Positions 16,402 through 25,114 of a stretch of 64,000 nucleotides of DNA are shown piece after piece (position 1 is the first letter of the stretch; every line of letters begins with the position of its first letter). The notes under the pieces were generated by a model that was not told the DNA's origin, made no database searches, and worked only from the letters and a program-made list of their open reading frames with translations. Position numbers and translations under genes: made by a program. Origin of the DNA: Orlajensenia leifsoniae (lineage in GTDB: Bacteria; Actinomycetota; Actinomycetes; Actinomycetales; Microbacteriaceae); the NCBI RefSeq assembly GCF_004570845.1, contig NZ_SPQZ01000003.1, positions 584,739 to 648,738 of the forward strand, in the 5' to 3' direction.

Positions 16402-17175
16402 CTAGCGGGAGCTGAACGCCGCGATGCGCGCCTGCGCCTCCGGCGTCCCGAACGCGGCGCCGATGGTGCGCGCCTCGTCGTCGAGGTTCTCCTGGAAGGT
16501 TCTCCCGCGGCTCGCCAGCATCAGTCGCTTCGCCTGACCGAACGCTCCGGTCGCCCCGGCGAGCCACGCTTCGGCGATGGCGCGCGCACGCCGGGCGACG
16601 GCATCCGCTCCGCCCGTATCAACGCTGACGACCTCGGTCACGAGTCCCCAGTCGAGGGCTTCGGATGCCGTCAGCCGCCGTGACGTGAGAGTGAGCTCGA
16701 GGGCCCGCCGCATGCCGATCGCCTCGGGCAGCAGCGTGCTCACGCCGCAGTCGGGGGTGAGGCCGATGTCGGAGTACTTGCTGGCGAAGCTCGCGTGCTC
16801 CGACGCCACGATCACGTCGGCGCACAGCATGAAGCCGAGTCCGCCGCCGGCGACGGCGCCCTGCACTGCAGCCACGATGGGCTTGCCGCTCTCGCGGAAG
16901 AACACGTGGCCGGCGTGGATCACGTCGGCGTGCGCGGCGATCGCCGATCCGTCACCCACCGTCGTGCCCATCTCGCGCACGTCCCCGCCGGCGCAGAACG
17001 CGCGGCCGGTGGCATCGAAGAGCACGGCGCCGATGTCGTCGCGCTCGGCGATCTCGCGCCCGATGTCGCGCCAGCGTTCGGCGGCCTCGGGGTTGATCGC
17101 GTTGAGGCGCTCGGGGCGGTTGAGCGTGACGTGGGCGAGCCCGTCCGTCACCTCGAGGAGAATCGTGTCGCTCAC
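16402..17175 (-). CDS. Enoyl-CoA hydratase/isomerase (crotonase) family protein
   Basis: A 257-aa crotonase of usual length. The first oxyanion-hole segment is FCAGGDVREM and the second is QGAVAGGGLGFMLCADVIVAS; the fold continues with LGFMLCAD...YSDIGLTPDCGVSTLLP. An Asp occupies the position before CGVSTLLP where many hydratases have a second catalytic acid. The start is the GTG at 17175, chosen because TAGGCT lies seven bases upstream and the protein then has family length. It faces mmsA tail to tail and is not in that operon. The acyl-CoA substrate is unknown. Confidence 0.85.
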   Translation of the reverse strand: MSDTILLEVTDGLAHVTLNRPERLNAINPEAAERWRDIGREIAERDDIGAVLFDATGRAFCAGGDVREMGTTVGDGSAIAAHADVIHAGHVFFRESGKPIVAAVQGAVAGGGLGFMLCADVIVASEHASFASKYSDIGLTPDCGVSTLLPEAIGMRRALELTLTSRRLTASEALDWGLVTEVVSVDTGGADAVARRARAIAEAWLAGATGAFGQAKRLMLASRGRTFQENLDDEARTIGAAFGTPEAQARIAAFSSR

Positions 17176-17182
17176 CTGCGGC

Positions 17183-17188
17183 AGCCTA
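17183..17188 (-). promoter_or_regulatory. -10 box (TAGGCT) of the crotonase gene, leaderless
   Basis: TAGGCT ends seven bases before the GTG start codon, the spacing expected if transcription begins at the start codon itself. Confidence 0.6.
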
Positions 17189-17309
17189 CTCACGCCTTCC
17201 CCGGAACGCTGCAGACTTGTCGGTCCCCGCAATCGCACACCGTCCGCGCGATCCGACGTTGAGAGCTTGTCGTGCACCGGAGGCCTTCGAGAACGAAGAT
17301 CGCCACCTC

Positions 17310-18224
17310 CTACGCGTGCGCCGCCTCGATGTCGGCCGCGCGGGTGCGCAGGATGTCGACGACGGTGCGCACGGCCAGGCGCTCCGCCACATCAGGGCGC
17401 AGCAGCGCCACGATGTCCCGCTCGGCATCCACTCCCCGCAGGGGCTTCAGGATGACGCGGCTCGGGTCGATGCCGCCCGAGGTGTACCGCGGGATGAGCG
17501 AGATGCCGAGGCCGGCTGCCACGAACGACTCGACCATGCGCAGATCGCTGATGCGCTGGAACACCGTCGCGCGGTGCCCGGCCACCTGTTCGATGTCGTG
17601 CAGGATGCGCTCGAACGGGAAGCCGACGGGCACGCCGATCCACGGGTCGTCGATCACGTCGGCGGGGGTCAGGTAGCTGCGTCCGGCGAGGCGGTGGTCG
17701 GGCGGGATGGCGATGTCGAGCGGCTCGACCATGAGGGGAACGGCGCGGAGCCCCCGACCGCCCCACGCGCGAGTGCCGCGCAGCGAGTGCGCCAGCACGA
17801 TGTCGAAGTCGGCCGTGAGCGACGGGAAGTCGAGCAACTCGGCGTCGCCGTCGGAGCAGTGCACCACGAGTCCGGGGATGAGCGCCACATCCGCGAGCAC
17901 GCCGGGCAGCAGCACCTGGCCGGCCGAGGGGAACGTGGCCAGCCGCACCTCGCCACTCGGGTGATTGCGGAACTCGTCCCAGAGCGCCGTCGCCCGCTCC
18001 AGCGCCACGGCGACGTCGGTCGCGCTGCGGGCCAGGGCGATGCCGGCGCCGGTGAGCTGGATGCCGCGACCGCTGCGCTCGGTGAGCGGCATGCCGGCCT
18101 CCCGCTCGAGCACCTTGAGCTGTTGCGACACCGCTGAGGGCGTGCGGTGGGTGGCCTCGGCGACGGCCGTGACGCTGCCGCGCTCGGAGAGTTCGCGGAG
18201 TAGGTCGAGTCGTCGCACATCCAT
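17310..18224 (-). CDS. LysR-family transcriptional regulator
   Basis: A 304-aa regulator with an N-terminal helix-turn-helix (MDVRRLDLLRELSERGSVTAVAEATHRTPSAVSQQLKVLE, residues 1-40) and a LysR-type effector domain from about residue 90. It diverges from the gene for a 40-aa membrane peptide with 97 bases between the starts, an arrangement in which LysR proteins often control the neighbour. The start is leaderless with TAGGTT six bases upstream. The effector is unknown. Confidence 0.87.
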   Translation of the reverse strand: MDVRRLDLLRELSERGSVTAVAEATHRTPSAVSQQLKVLEREAGMPLTERSGRGIQLTGAGIALARSATDVAVALERATALWDEFRNHPSGEVRLATFPSAGQVLLPGVLADVALIPGLVVHCSDGDAELLDFPSLTADFDIVLAHSLRGTRAWGGRGLRAVPLMVEPLDIAIPPDHRLAGRSYLTPADVIDDPWIGVPVGFPFERILHDIEQVAGHRATVFQRISDLRMVESFVAAGLGISLIPRYTSGGIDPSRVILKPLRGVDAERDIVALLRPDVAERLAVRTVVDILRTRAADIEAAHA

Positions 18225-18230
18225 GTAGCC

Positions 18231-18236
18231 AACCTA
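18231..18236 (-). promoter_or_regulatory. -10 box (TAGGTT) of the LysR gene, leaderless
   Basis: TAGGTT lies six bases before the ATG. Confidence 0.6.
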
Positions 18237-18321
18237 CATCCATCATGCAGAATCATTCGATTGTGCTGCAAGGTTGCGCGGAGCAGAATGACAGTACCCA
18301 CCCAACTCGAAAGGCTCCATC

Positions 18322-18444
18322 ATGACCGCGCTGCTCATCATCCTCGGCATCATCGCGGTCGGCGCCATCGCCGGAACCCTCACCCTTCTCGCGACGGACG
18401 GCTACGGCCGCACCCCCAAGCGCGAGTACGTCCGCATCTTCTAG
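18322..18444 (+). CDS. Small membrane protein, 40 aa
   Basis: MTALLIILGIIAVGAIAG begins one hydrophobic helix (residues 3-24), followed by a polar, basic tail DGYGRTPKREYVRIF. AAAGG lies eight to twelve bases upstream and a rho-independent-type hairpin follows, so this is a complete monocistronic unit. It diverges from LysR, which probably regulates it. I believe similar short proteins with a DGYGR-P-R tail occur beside LysR genes in relatives, but I cannot confirm that here. Function unknown. Confidence 0.7.
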   Translation: MTALLIILGIIAVGAIAGTLTLLATDGYGRTPKREYVRIF

Positions 18445-18504
18445 GAAGAGAGCGGGCATTCGCATCCGCTCGGTTCGCCGCACAGACGAACTCCGGATGC
18501 GCTG

Positions 18505-18547
18505 AGGCCGCCACCACGCCAGGGACGGCGCGGGAGGCGGCCTTTCT
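18505..18547 (+). terminator. Rho-independent-type terminator after the 40-aa gene
   Basis: AGGCCGCC pairs with GGCGGCCT across a 23-base loop that can itself fold, followed by TTCTC. It separates the small gene from thrE. Confidence 0.65.
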
Positions 18548-18602
18548 CATTGCCACCCCCGCGGCCTTCCGCAAGGCCCTTCGCATTGACCGGGGCAGCC
18601 GA

Positions 18603-18608
18603 TACGTT
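18603..18608 (+). promoter_or_regulatory. -10 box (TACGTT) of the ThrE-like gene, leaderless
   Basis: TACGTT ends seven bases before the ATG at 18616. A TTGACC at 18586 is too close to be its -35. Confidence 0.5.
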
Positions 18609-18615
18609 GGCCGAC

Positions 18616-19959
18616 ATGGCTGAGATCGCACCCGATGAGAGCGAGTTGCGTTCGCCGGACGACGGCGAGCTGCGTCGCTTCTTCGTCGGCCTCGCCGAGG
18701 GCCTGACGGCGGCCGGCGAATCCGTCGACAGGGTGCAGGCGATCATGCAGGAGGTCGCGGCCGCCTACGGCGCACCGGATGCCAACTTCGCCGTGCTCCC
18801 CACCATGATCATGGTCCAGACGGGAGAAGCCACCGACACCCGCGTCGCCATCTCCTCCAAGGTGCGGTCGAGCCTGAGGTTCGACCAGATCGCCGAGCTC
18901 TCGGCCCTCGTCCGACGTGCTCGCGACGGCGCCATCGATCCCGTGGAGGGGATCGACGAGCTCAACGCGATCGGCGAGTCGACGCCGCGCTTCGGCTGGC
19001 CGCTGCGCGTCTTCGGCCACGGCGTGCTCACGCTGGGCCTCGCCCTGATGCTGTTCCCGAGCTGGCAGGGCGCGGCCGTCGCCTTCGCTCTGGGCCTTCT
19101 CGTCGGGCTGTTGAAGCTCCTGCGCTCTCCCACGCTCGCCCTCATCTTCCCCGTGGTGGCCGCGTTCATCTCGTCGCTGGTCGTGTTCCTGCTCGCAGAC
19201 ACCCTCGGCATCTCCGACCCGCTGCGTGTGCTCATCGCTCCCCTCGTGACCTTCCTCCCGGGTGGTCTCCTCACGACGGGCACGGTCGAACTCGCGGCAG
19301 GCCAGATGATCGCCGGAACGGCTCGGCTCGTGACGGGCTTCGTGCAACTGGCCCTCCTCGCCTTCGGCATCCTCGCGGCAGGAACCCTCGTCGGGATCGA
19401 CGGCTACAGCTACATGTCGAGCGACTCGGAGCGGCTCTACCTCTGGTGGGTGCCCCTCATCGGACTCGTGCTCTTCGCTGCCGGAAACTACCTGCACTTC
19501 TCGTCGCCGCCACGCACCTTCGGCTGGGTGCTGCTCGTGCTGGTGGTCGCCTACGGCGGACAACTCCTCGGCGGCGTCGTCTTCGGCGCCACCCTGAGCG
19601 GATTCTTCGGCGCGCTGCTCATGACGCCACTCGTGCTCTGGATCGAATCGCTCCGCCGCGGAGTGCCGTCGCAGCTCACCTTCCTGCCCGCCTTCTGGAT
19701 CCTGGTTCCAGGATCGGCCGGGCTCATCGGACTGACCGAGGTCTTCGGCGCCGACGCCAACGACCAGGACCTGAGTTCGGCTCTGACGACGGTGATCGCC
19801 ATCGCACTCGGAGTGCTCATCGGCACGGCCGTCTATCGCAGCATCCGGTACGGAGCACAGGAGCTCGGCAACTTCCACATCGACCTCCCCGGGGTCGTCG
19901 CCCCGCTGAAGCCCGGAACGCCGGGCTCCTGGAAGCGCGTCTTCCGACGCGGGCAATAG
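18616..19959 (+). CDS. thrE: ThrE-type threonine/serine exporter
   Basis: A 447-aa protein with the two-part ThrE layout. A soluble N-terminal domain (residues 10-125, AAAYGAPDANFAVLPTMIMVQTG) leads to about ten membrane helices in two blocks (DUF1212, then ThrE_2). Characteristic segments include FLPGGLLTTGTVELAAGQMIAGTARL and FWILVPGSAGLIGLTEVFG. It exports threonine and serine by proton antiport in Corynebacterium. Its TAG stop forms part of the pyrE -10 box. Confidence 0.85.
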   Translation: MAEIAPDESELRSPDDGELRRFFVGLAEGLTAAGESVDRVQAIMQEVAAAYGAPDANFAVLPTMIMVQTGEATDTRVAISSKVRSSLRFDQIAELSALVRRARDGAIDPVEGIDELNAIGESTPRFGWPLRVFGHGVLTLGLALMLFPSWQGAAVAFALGLLVGLLKLLRSPTLALIFPVVAAFISSLVVFLLADTLGISDPLRVLIAPLVTFLPGGLLTTGTVELAAGQMIAGTARLVTGFVQLALLAFGILAAGTLVGIDGYSYMSSDSERLYLWWVPLIGLVLFAAGNYLHFSSPPRTFGWVLLVLVVAYGGQLLGGVVFGATLSGFFGALLMTPLVLWIESLRRGVPSQLTFLPAFWILVPGSAGLIGLTEVFGADANDQDLSSALTTVIAIALGVLIGTAVYRSIRYGAQELGNFHIDLPGVVAPLKPGTPGSWKRVFRRGQ

Positions 19960-19962
19960 AGT
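19957..19962 (+). promoter_or_regulatory. -10 box (TAGAGT) of pyrE, leaderless
   Basis: TAGAGT ends seven bases before GTG 19970 but only one base before GTG 19964, which favours 19970 as the pyrE start. The box reuses the upstream stop codon. Confidence 0.55.
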
Positions 19963-19969
19963 TGTGGCC

Positions 19970-20524
19970 GTGACTGACGCGCGGACCAAGCTCATCGAAC
20001 TCATCTCATCGGATGCCGTGTTCCACGGCGACTTCACCCTGACGAGTGGCAAGAAGGCGACGTACTACGTCGACCTGCGCAAGGTGAGCCTCGACCACCG
20101 TGCAGCACCGCTCATCGGGCAGGTCATGCTCGACCTCATCGCCGACATCCCCGATGTCGCCGCCGTCGGCGGCATGACGATGGGCGCAGACCCCGTGGCG
20201 TCCGCGATCCTGCACCAGGGCGTGGCTCGCGGTCTCGAGTACGACGCCTTCGTCGTGCGCAAGGAGCCGAAGGACCACGGTCGCGGTCGCCAGGTCGAGG
20301 GACCGGAGCTCGCCGGCAAGCGCGTGATCGTGCTCGAGGACACCTCGACCACGGGTGGCTCGCCACTCAAGGCCATCGAGGCCCTCCGCAAGGTGGGCGC
20401 CGAGATCGCCGCCGTGGCCGTCGTCGTCGACCGCGACACCGGAGCACGCGAGATCATCGAGGCCGAGGGCGTCCCCTACTTCTACGCCATCGGACTCGAC
20501 GACCTGGGCCTGCGCGATGCCTGA
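19970..20524 (+). CDS. pyrE: Orotate phosphoribosyltransferase
   Basis: A 184-aa enzyme making orotidine monophosphate from orotate and PRPP, step five of pyrimidine synthesis. The PRPP-binding loop is VIVLEDTSTTGGSPL; GDFTLTSGKKATYYVDLRKV and VGGMTMGADPVA are typical of bacterial PyrE. It stands apart from other pyr genes, as is common in actinobacteria. It overlaps the following membrane-protein gene by eight bases. Confidence 0.93.
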   Translation: MTDARTKLIELISSDAVFHGDFTLTSGKKATYYVDLRKVSLDHRAAPLIGQVMLDLIADIPDVAAVGGMTMGADPVASAILHQGVARGLEYDAFVVRKEPKDHGRGRQVEGPELAGKRVIVLEDTSTTGGSPLKAIEALRKVGAEIAAVAVVVDRDTGAREIIEAEGVPYFYAIGLDDLGLRDA

Positions 20525-22238
20525 CGGTCCTGACGAACGCGACGGAACCGACGCCGAGCAGGATCCGGAGATCGGCGGCGCGGACTGGCTGCTCGCGCAA
20601 CTCTCGGGCGGCCGTCGCGCCCGTCGCGACGCTGACGTTCCGGCCGAGGTGGCTGACGACGACGTCACGTCCGACGACGCGTCGTCCCCGGATGCCGCCG
20701 ACGACGAGCCGGTCATCCCGGTCTGGTCCGGCGCACCGGCCTCTGCGCCCGCCCAGGAGTCGACTCCTCCTGAGCAGCAGCCGACCGAGAGCGTGCCGCA
20801 GCCCGACTTCTCGGATGCTTCGGATGCTGCCGACCCTGCTGACGTACCTGTCGCGCCCGTCGTTGCCGACGAGCGCGCGACGGACGCCTCGGCCGGGCTC
20901 GAAGCCGAGGCGCACCGCGAACCCGAAGCCGCCGAAACTGCTGCCACATCGTCGGCGGTGTGGCACCTGTTCTCCGACTTCGACGATGAGCCTGTGTCGC
21001 CCGCATCCGCTGCTCCCGATGACGAGCCGCAGTCGGGTTCCGAGCAGGCCCAGCCGATCACCGCCGACGCGGCGTCTCAGGCCGACGACCTCGCCGCCGC
21101 CGAAGCCGAGGCCGGCTTCCACTGGGGCCTGCGCGCCGGAGAGGACCCGGCGAAGTACGCCAACGGCCACGAGTCCGAGTCCGACGCTGAGCCCATCGAC
21201 GACGTGGTTCCCGCGGTCGGCATGGCTCCGTTCGTCGCGCCGGTCTTCGGGGCCCCTCCCGCCGAGCCGCTGCGGTTCCCCACCCCGGTGCCGCCTGCGT
21301 CCGAGTCTGATCCGGAGCCCGAGGCGGACCCCGAGCTCGAGGGAGCGGCAGAGGCGCAGGCGGAGCTCGAGCCCGCGCGGGAACCCGACCCCGAGGCAGA
21401 GCCGGACTCCGAGCGCGAGCCCGCCGCCTTCGCCGATGCCGACACTGCAGCCACCGCTCTGATCGCGACGTCCGCGGCCGAGCGGCAGGCCTCGTTCATC
21501 GACACCCTCGACGCCAGCCCGGCCCTGAGCGGCCTCTCGTTGCCCCCGGTCTATGCCGCCGAGGCCGACAACGCCTCGACCGACGGCACGGCGACACCGG
21601 ACGCTGGGGGATCCGACGGTGGCACGCCGCCGACGACCCCGCCCACCGACACGCCTTCAGTCGACCGCCGTCTGCTCTGGATCGCGGGCGGCCTCGTGCT
21701 GCTCGTCGTGCTCGTCGGCCTGTTCTTCCTCGGCACCCTCCTGCCCAAGATGTTCGCGGGAGCACCGGCACCGACCCCCACGGCATCGGCGACGCCCACC
21801 CCGACACCCACCCCGACGCCGACTGTCGCCCCTCCGGTCACAGGCCCGGCCGCCGCCGGCGAGCACCCGTGGGATCAGCTGGGCGGCACCGAGTGCGTCG
21901 ATCCCTACGCCGGCCCCTGGGCCGAGACGTTCACCGTCGTCGACTGCGCGGCCCCGCACGCGGCTCAGCTCGTCTACCGGGGCAGCTTCGGGGGCGACGC
22001 GACGACAGCGTTCCCCGGTGAGGAGGCGCTCGCCTCGCAGATCAACCTGCTCTGCAGCGCACCGGGCGTCATCGACCTCGACGCCGCCGGCCAGTTCCCC
22101 GACCTGCAGCTGCAGGGCAGCTTCCCCGTGACCGAGGAGCAGTGGACCAGCGGCCAGCGCTACTACTACTGCTTCGTCTCGCGCTCGGGCGGCGAGCCCA
22201 TCACCGCCAGCGTGGCCGGGCCGGGCCCGGCGGCCTGA
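20517..22238 (+). CDS. Membrane protein with C-terminal septum-formation-like domain
   Basis: A 573-aa bitopic protein. Residues 1-382 are cytosolic, low in complexity and very acidic (Asp/Glu/Ala/Pro/Ser), with two ordered islands: GGADWLLAQLSGG (20-32) and FHWGLRAGEDPAKYANG (201-217). One membrane helix at 386-408 is followed by a PTPT linker (419-438). A compact extracellular domain (448-566) with cysteines 460, 477, 513 and 552 resembles the actinobacterial septum_form family. The two islands may be docking motifs. A role at the septum is suggested by the family name only. Confidence 0.68.
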   Translation: MPDGPDERDGTDAEQDPEIGGADWLLAQLSGGRRARRDADVPAEVADDDVTSDDASSPDAADDEPVIPVWSGAPASAPAQESTPPEQQPTESVPQPDFSDASDAADPADVPVAPVVADERATDASAGLEAEAHREPEAAETAATSSAVWHLFSDFDDEPVSPASAAPDDEPQSGSEQAQPITADAASQADDLAAAEAEAGFHWGLRAGEDPAKYANGHESESDAEPIDDVVPAVGMAPFVAPVFGAPPAEPLRFPTPVPPASESDPEPEADPELEGAAEAQAELEPAREPDPEAEPDSEREPAAFADADTAATALIATSAAERQASFIDTLDASPALSGLSLPPVYAAEADNASTDGTATPDAGGSDGGTPPTTPPTDTPSVDRRLLWIAGGLVLLVVLVGLFFLGTLLPKMFAGAPAPTPTASATPTPTPTPTPTVAPPVTGPAAAGEHPWDQLGGTECVDPYAGPWAETFTVVDCAAPHAAQLVYRGSFGGDATTAFPGEEALASQINLLCSAPGVIDLDAAGQFPDLQLQGSFPVTEEQWTSGQRYYYCFVSRSGGEPITASVAGPGPAA

Positions 22239-22241
22239 GCC

Positions 22242-23210
22242 ATGACCGGCCGCGTGCTCGTCCTCGGGTCCCTCAACGTCGACTCGACGAGCTATGTCGC
22301 GGACTTTCCCGAGCCCGGTGAGACTGTCTCGAGCACCGGCTACGCCGTCGCGCTCGGCGGTAAAGGTACGAACCAAGCCATCGCCGCGCACCTGGCCGGG
22401 GCATCCGTCGACCTGGTCGCCCGCGTGGGAACCGATGCCGCGGCCACCTTCGCACTCGAGACCGTGCGCGGCTTCGGTGTCGCGCTCGACGCGATCGACC
22501 AGGTTCCGGATGCCGCGACGGGCGTCGCGCAGATCACCGTGGCTGCCTCCGGCGAGAACACCGTCATCGTGTCGGCCGGAGCGAACGCCCATGTCACGGC
22601 CGACGCCGTCGAGGCGCACCGCTGGGACGTCGCCGCCGCCGATATCGCGCTCACCCAAGGCGAACTGCCGGTCGATGCCGTCGAGCGGTTGGCCTCTCTG
22701 AGCTCGGAGGTCGGCACCCGATTCGTGCTCAACCTCGCCCCGCCGGTTCCGGTGTCCACGGCGGCCCTCGCCGTCTGCGACCCGCTGGTCGTGAACCAGC
22801 ACGAGGCCGTCGCCCTCGGCATCGGCACCGCGGAGACCACTGGACTCGACGCCTGGCGCACCGTCGCCGAGTCCGCCGCTGGACGACGCTGCAGGTCGAT
22901 CGTCATCACACTCGGCGCTGAGGGTGCCGTCTCGGCCGCCGGAGCGGAGTCGGCGAGCGTCGACGAGCACGACCTGTCGCGCAGCTCCCAGTGCCCGTCG
23001 CCCCGGGTCACCGCCGTCGACAGCACCGGAGCCGGCGACTGCTTCACCGGCACCCTCGCCGCCTTCCTCTCCGAGGGCCGCCCGCTGAGCGAGGCCGTCG
23101 CCGTGGCCGTCGCCGCCGGTGCGCTGTCCGTCACCTCCCGGGGGACCGTGGGCTCGTACGCACCCCGGGCCGACCTCCTCGCCTTCGCGGCCCGATCGGG
23201 CATCGCGTGA
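22242..23210 (+). CDS. rbsK: Ribokinase / PfkB-family carbohydrate kinase
   Basis: A 322-aa PfkB kinase with LGSLNVDSTSYVADFPEPGETV at the start, the sugar-binding ALGGKGTNQAIAAHLAG, and the catalytic VDSTGAGDCFTGTLAAFL with its general-base Asp. The motif pattern is that of ribokinase. It is coupled by a GTGA overlap to a nucleoside hydrolase, so ribose freed from nucleosides can be phosphorylated at once. Confidence 0.87.
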   Translation: MTGRVLVLGSLNVDSTSYVADFPEPGETVSSTGYAVALGGKGTNQAIAAHLAGASVDLVARVGTDAAATFALETVRGFGVALDAIDQVPDAATGVAQITVAASGENTVIVSAGANAHVTADAVEAHRWDVAAADIALTQGELPVDAVERLASLSSEVGTRFVLNLAPPVPVSTAALAVCDPLVVNQHEAVALGIGTAETTGLDAWRTVAESAAGRRCRSIVITLGAEGAVSAAGAESASVDEHDLSRSSQCPSPRVTAVDSTGAGDCFTGTLAAFLSEGRPLSEAVAVAVAAGALSVTSRGTVGSYAPRADLLAFAARSGIA

Positions 23211-24145
23211 CCGATCGCATCCCGGTGATCATCGACTGCGATCCGGGTCATGACGACGTCTTCGCACTCTGGCTGGCGGCGGGCAGCCCGCTCCTCGAGC
23301 TGCGCGCCGTGACCGCCGTCGGCGGCAACGGCACCCTCGTGCACACCGAGCGCAACGCGCGCATCGCCCTCGGGGTCGCCGGGGTGATGGATGTCCCGGT
23401 GGCGGCCGGCGCCGACCGTCCTCTCGTGCGTGAACTCGTCACGGCCGAGTGGATCCACGGCGAGAACGGCCTCGGCGGCCCGGTGCTGCCGGAGCCCGTC
23501 GTGCCGCTCGACCCCCGCTCGGCCGTGGAGCTCATGGCCGATGCGATCACGGCATCCGTCGACCCCATCGCCATCATCGCGACAGGACCGATCACCAACG
23601 TCGCCACCCTGCTGCGCGATCGCCCCGAGCTGGCGGCCGGCATCCGCGAGATCGTCTGGATGGGCGGATCGACCGGGCGCGGCAACGTGACGCCCGCGGC
23701 GGAGTTCAACGCCTGGGTCGATCCCGAGGCACTCGCCATCGTGCTCGACAGCGGCGTGCGCTTCACCATGGTCGGGCTGAACGTCACCCACGACGCCCTC
23801 GTCACCTCTGAGGTGCGGGCGCGCATCGCCGCCATCGGCAACGGCACCGCTGCGTTCGGGGCCGAACTGCTCGACTTCTTCTGCTCCACCAACGACGCCG
23901 TGTTCGGGCTGCCCGACGGCCCGCTGCACGATCCCGTGGCGGTGGCGGTGCTGGCTGCTCCGGATGCCGTCGGCACGGTGTTCACCAGGCTCGACGTCGA
24001 GGTCGCCGGCGTGCACACGGCGGGCGCGACACTGGTCGACCTCGACGGCATGCTGGGTCGGCCCGCGAACGCCCACGTCGCCGTGAGCCTCGACGTGCCG
24101 CGCTTCTGGGACGCGCTCGAGGCGGCGATCGCGCGCCTGGCCTGA
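23207..24145 (+). CDS. Nucleoside hydrolase (IunH family)
   Basis: A 312-aa N-ribohydrolase with the N-terminal calcium-binding signature DCDPGHDD (residues 10-17), GPITNVATLL, and VWMGGSTGRGNVTPAAEFNAWVDPEA. It splits ribonucleosides to base and ribose. GTG 23207 overlaps the TGA of the ribokinase gene. The pairing makes a nucleoside-salvage module, with pyrE nearby able to reuse pyrimidine intermediates. Base preference cannot be read. Confidence 0.88.
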   Translation: MTDRIPVIIDCDPGHDDVFALWLAAGSPLLELRAVTAVGGNGTLVHTERNARIALGVAGVMDVPVAAGADRPLVRELVTAEWIHGENGLGGPVLPEPVVPLDPRSAVELMADAITASVDPIAIIATGPITNVATLLRDRPELAAGIREIVWMGGSTGRGNVTPAAEFNAWVDPEALAIVLDSGVRFTMVGLNVTHDALVTSEVRARIAAIGNGTAAFGAELLDFFCSTNDAVFGLPDGPLHDPVAVAVLAAPDAVGTVFTRLDVEVAGVHTAGATLVDLDGMLGRPANAHVAVSLDVPRFWDALEAAIARLA

Positions 24146-24155
24146 CCCGCCTGCG

Positions 24156-24161
24156 TACGCT
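24156..24161 (+). promoter_or_regulatory. -10 box (TACGCT) of the short LLM gene, leaderless
   Basis: TACGCT ends six bases before ATG 24168. Confidence 0.55.
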
Positions 24162-24167
24162 GGACGG

Positions 24168-24968
24168 ATGAGCACAACACCAGCCCTCGTCTCCCTCGGC
24201 CTCGCCGGGGTCCTCGATCGAGCAGCCATCCGGGAGCTCGCCGTGGCAGCCGAGGCCGCCGGCCTGCACGCGCTCTGGCTGAACGACACCCCCAATGGCG
24301 AGGCTCTCGCCGGGCTCGCCGCCGCGGCCGAGGTCACGGATCGGCTGGTGCTGGCGACGGGGGTGATCCCGTTCGACCGGTGGCCGGCATCCGTCATCGC
24401 CGAGAGGGTGCGCGACCTCTCACTGCCTCAGGACCGCCTCGTGCTGGGCGTCGGGTCCGGATCCGCCCGCCGCCCGCTGGCTCTCGTGACGCCGCAGCTC
24501 GACGAGCTGCAGCGCAGCGTCGAGGCGCCCGTGCTGCTCGGGGCGCTGGGGCCGAAGATGCGCGAGCTGGCAGCGACGCGCGCAACAGGCGCGCTGCTGA
24601 GCTGGCTGCCCCCGGAGATCGCCTCCGAGACCGCCGCCGCACTGCGCGAGACGGCGACGGATGCCGCCAGGCCACGTCCGCGGGCCGTGCTCTACGCACG
24701 CGGCATCGTCGACCCCGAGGCGGCAGACGCGCTGGCCGAGGAGTCGGCTCGCTACGGCTCGTACCCGAGCTACGCCGCCAACTTCGAGCGCCTCGGCATC
24801 GGTGCGAGCGACACGACCATCACGGGGACGAGCCCGGAGGCGCTGCGCGAGCGGCTCGATGCCTACAGGGCGGGCGTCGACGAACTCGTGTTCCGGGCGA
24901 TCACGGCCGACGGCTCGACTCCCGCGTACAGGCGCATCATCGACGCGCTGGCCGAAGCCGCTCGCTGA
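24168..24968 (+). CDS. Short LLM-class flavin/F420-dependent oxidoreductase
   Basis: A 266-aa luciferase-like barrel with VSLGLAGVLDRAAIRELAVAAEAAGLHALWLNDTP, LVLATGVIPFDRWP and DRLVLGVGSGSARRPL. It is shorter than most LLM enzymes, lacking much of the usual insertion region. The cofactor may be F420 or FMN. It has its own leaderless promoter, so it is probably not in the nucleoside operon. The last codons GCT-CGC-TGA match the core of the family B repeat that follows. Substrate unknown. Confidence 0.75.
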   Translation: MSTTPALVSLGLAGVLDRAAIRELAVAAEAAGLHALWLNDTPNGEALAGLAAAAEVTDRLVLATGVIPFDRWPASVIAERVRDLSLPQDRLVLGVGSGSARRPLALVTPQLDELQRSVEAPVLLGALGPKMRELAATRATGALLSWLPPEIASETAAALRETATDAARPRPRAVLYARGIVDPEAADALAEESARYGSYPSYAANFERLGIGASDTTITGTSPEALRERLDAYRAGVDELVFRAITADGSTPAYRRIIDALAEAAR

Positions 24969-24975
24969 GCGACAA

Positions 24976-25080
24976 CCCGCTCGCTGAGGGCCGAGCGAAG
25001 CGACCGCCCGAAGCGCCTCTGGTGCTGGCTCGTCCGGCGCGCTTCGAACGCCGACTTCGTCGGGTCCTCAGCGAGCAGGG
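24976..25080. repeat. Inverted pair of family B repeats between convergent genes
   Basis: A forward copy (24976-25016) and an inverted copy (25037-25080) of the CGCTCGCTGAGG...CGAAGCGC element, between the LLM gene and a convergent phosphatase gene. A third CCGCTCGCTGAG is the very end of the LLM gene (24958-24969). Confidence 0.82.
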
Positions 25081-25114
25081 ATGAGCCGCACCCGCCCGAA
25101 GCGCGCGCTGAGCG

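Noticed and set aside
21770..21835. CCCCGACACCCA-type short tandem repeat, possible microsatellite or CRISPR
   Set aside because: It encodes the Pro-Thr linker of the septum-type protein and has no spacers.
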